Of a stretch of 7,025 bases of DNA, positions 6,484 through 7,025 are shown piece after piece. The stretch is taken from positions 1 through 7,025 of the forward strand of contig CAYMJO010000047.1 of NCBI GenBank assembly GCA_964391305.1. Reading direction: 5' to 3'. Each line of letters opens with the position of its first letter. The first letter of the stretch is position 1. Made by a program: the position numbers and the translations under genes. Under the pieces are notes generated by a model that saw only the letters and a program-made list of their open reading frames with translations, had not been told where the DNA came from and made no database searches. This stretch comes from CAYMJO01 sp964391305. Its GTDB lineage: Bacteria > Patescibacteriota > CALEFQ01.

Positions 6484-6512
6484 ATTACAAAAATACCTCT
6501 CCAAAACAGTCC

Positions 6513-6541
6513 ATTTTACCAAGGCTAAAACAAAATGTCAA
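6513..6541 (-). promoter_or_regulatory. Strong promoter of the 230-nt RNA
   Basis: On the minus strand a perfect TTGACA (6541-6536), an exact 17-bp spacer and TAAAAT (6518-6513) predict a start near 6506. It begins only 25 bp beyond the terminator of the upstream leftward gene, so the RNA is an independent unit. Confidence 0.75.
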
Positions 6542-6565
6542 GCTGTTTTTTGAGGAATTTGAGAA

Positions 6566-6612
6566 AAAGAAAAGGTATGGAGCCTTTGAAAACAAAAGTT
6601 CGGCTCCATACC
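6566..6612 (-). terminator. Terminator after the 62-codon gene
   Basis: A perfect 11-bp inverted repeat, GGTATGGAGCC (6574-6584) and GGCTCCATACC (6602-6612), with a 17-nt loop. On the minus strand it is followed by four U, one C and five U (6573-6564). The plus strand has only a weak T-tract. It lies 12 nt after the stop codon of the small gene. Confidence 0.75.
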
Positions 6613-6624
6613 TCTTTTACTATT

Positions 6625-6813
6625 TCAGCGTAAAAAATTTGATATTTTGGGAACAATATTTGCATGGAAAAAAATTCCCAAAACAAAAAAAATTACACAA
6701 CACCAGAACGCTCCTTCCGGAACGTTCTCTAAAAAAAACACAACTTTTGCCATTTTGGCACTGAATGTGCCAAATGGCTCAATCTCGACAAAATTAAAAT
6801 TCAAGAAGTTCAA
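6625..6813 (-). CDS. Putative 62-residue small membrane protein, TTG start
   Basis: A TTG at 6813-6811 stands 8 nt after GGAGG of an extended ribosome site, giving a 62-codon frame ending in TGA. The product begins MNFLNFNFVEIEPFG, carries a phenylalanine-rich middle part (KVVFFLENVPEG, 23-34) and one hydrophobic helix (about 35-55, with WCC and LGIFF), and ends in a basic KISNFLR. Promoter, ribosome site, start, stop and terminator are all in the expected order, which favours a real gene. Against this, the frame is crossed by three hairpins (6749-6778, 6705-6728, 6645-6683), so the transcript may instead be, or also be, a structured RNA. I recognise no family. Membrane insertion is a prediction from composition only. 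Confidence 0.5.
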   Translation of the reverse strand: MNFLNFNFVEIEPFGTFSAKMAKVVFFLENVPEGAFWCCVIFFVLGIFFHANIVPKISNFLR

Positions 6814-6819
6814 TTATTC

Positions 6820-6831
6820 CACCTCCTTTCT
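6820..6831 (-). promoter_or_regulatory. Unusually long Shine-Dalgarno site
   Basis: AGAAAGGAGGTG on the minus strand is complementary to 12 consecutive bases of the typical bacterial 16S rRNA 3' tail. It decides the TTG start at 6813. The main genes of this window have no such site, so it stands out. Confidence 0.7.
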
Positions 6832-6849
6832 TTCTTTGTCAGATTTTTA

Positions 6850-6907
6850 CACACAAACGCAAAAATACTGCAAAAGCTACTTTTTGCCCTATTTTTGCGC
6901 AAGTGTG
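6850..6907 (-). promoter_or_regulatory. Long 5'-leader hairpin upstream of the 62-codon gene
   Basis: The leader folds into one rod with symmetric interruptions: CACAC/GTGTG (6850-6854 with 6903-6907), a 3x3 internal loop, a perfect 10-bp CGCAAAAATA/TATTTTTGCG (6858-6867 with 6890-6899), a 2x2 loop, and GCAAAA/TTTTGC (6870-6875 with 6882-6887) at the tip. It lies between the transcription start near 6930 and the ribosome site. It could stabilise the mRNA or act as a control element. It has no U-tract at its end and is not a terminator. Confidence 0.6.
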
Positions 6908-6936
6908 CGGATTTCTCTATGAAAAGAACTGCGGGC

Positions 6937-6965
6937 AATATAGCACATCCTTATAATTTTGTCAA
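6937..6965 (-). promoter_or_regulatory. Strong promoter of the 62-codon gene unit
   Basis: On the minus strand a perfect TTGACA (6965-6960), a 17-bp spacer and TATATT (6942-6937) predict a start near 6930. This is among the best promoters in the window. The bases to the right (6966-7025) hold no feature I can identify. Confidence 0.75.
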
Positions 6966-7025
6966 GCTTTTGTAAGGTGAGTTCAAGAAACTAGCGCAAT
7001 AGTATCGGTCAGGCTAGGATTGATA

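Larger units (their letters stand above)
6275..6506 (-). ncRNA. Candidate novel non-coding RNA of about 230 nt
   Basis: The unit runs from a near-consensus promoter to a strong terminator and has no credible reading frame. On the minus strand its parts in order are: a hairpin AACGCC-CGU-GGCGUU (6478-6464); a long closing helix, CCAG then CGCUGUAGCC (6425-6416) with GGCUACAGCG (6329-6320) then CUGG, enclosing 86 nt; inside it a CCGC-UUCG-GCGG hairpin (6375-6364), extendable by wobble pairs, whose UUCG tetraloop is read on this strand only; an AAAAGG/CCUUUU pairing around that hairpin; then the terminator. The strand choice rests on promoter, tetraloop and U-tract all agreeing. I looked for the conserved cores of RNase P RNA, tmRNA, SRP RNA and T-box and did not find them. 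6S RNA cannot be excluded by eye, since it too is a long rod. Confidence 0.65.

Noticed and set aside
6414..6764. Plus-strand frame of 116 codons across the right intergenic region
   Set aside because: It runs through a plus-strand terminator, the RNA closing helix, a promoter and another terminator; no ribosome site precedes it.
6996..7025. Stretch resembling the D-arm of a tRNA-Glu (CTAGGAT after GGTCAGG)
   Set aside because: A12/G23 would not pair, A14 is missing, and the window ends before any anticodon or T-arm.

Overview
The window looks like chromosomal DNA from an AT-rich bacterium with ordinary TTGACA/TATAAT-type promoters and the standard genetic code (UGA acts as stop in the long frames). 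The lysine-rich proteins, the ECF sigma factor paired with a PEGA/beta-propeller membrane partner, and the divergent VanW-family wall protein would fit a Patescibacteria (Candidate Phyla Radiation) genome. That placement is an inference from gene style; no marker gene is present. I see no transposase, integrase, CRISPR array, rRNA or complete tRNA.

Layout. Positions 1-530 hold no long gene but carry two plus-strand units, each starting at a TTGACA promoter. The first (about 98-215) is a terminated non-coding RNA built on a perfect 10-bp G+C stem. The second (from about 293) has two hairpins and a long U-tract, then a strong ribosome binding site with an 8-codon frame, and ends at a strong terminator (501-528). 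Positions 651-4081 are a minus-strand operon in the order ECF sigma factor (GTG start), a large membrane-anchored presumed anti-sigma/sensor whose ATG directly abuts the sigma stop codon, and a previously unlisted 38-residue membrane peptide 8 nt further on. Positions 4082-4296 are a divergent promoter region with the two -35 boxes 11 bp apart. Positions 4297-6171 encode a membrane-anchored VanW-domain protein. Positions 6172-7025 hold two more minus-strand units: a terminated non-coding RNA of about 230 nt (6275-6506), and upstream of it a unit (about 6930-6566) with a strong promoter, a long 5' hairpin, a 12-nt Shine-Dalgarno match, a 62-codon TTG-start frame and a terminator. The last 60 bases (6966-7025) show nothing I can name.

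How it may work together. The sigma/anti-sigma pair looks like an envelope-sensing switch: a cytoplasmic sigma-binding segment, one membrane helix, and a large outer part (PEGA plus propeller repeats). The divergent VanW protein is also anchored in the membrane with its domains outside, so co-regulation through the shared promoter region is plausible but unproven. The most unusual content is the density of compact, self-contained RNA units flanking these genes. None matches an RNA family I can recognise.
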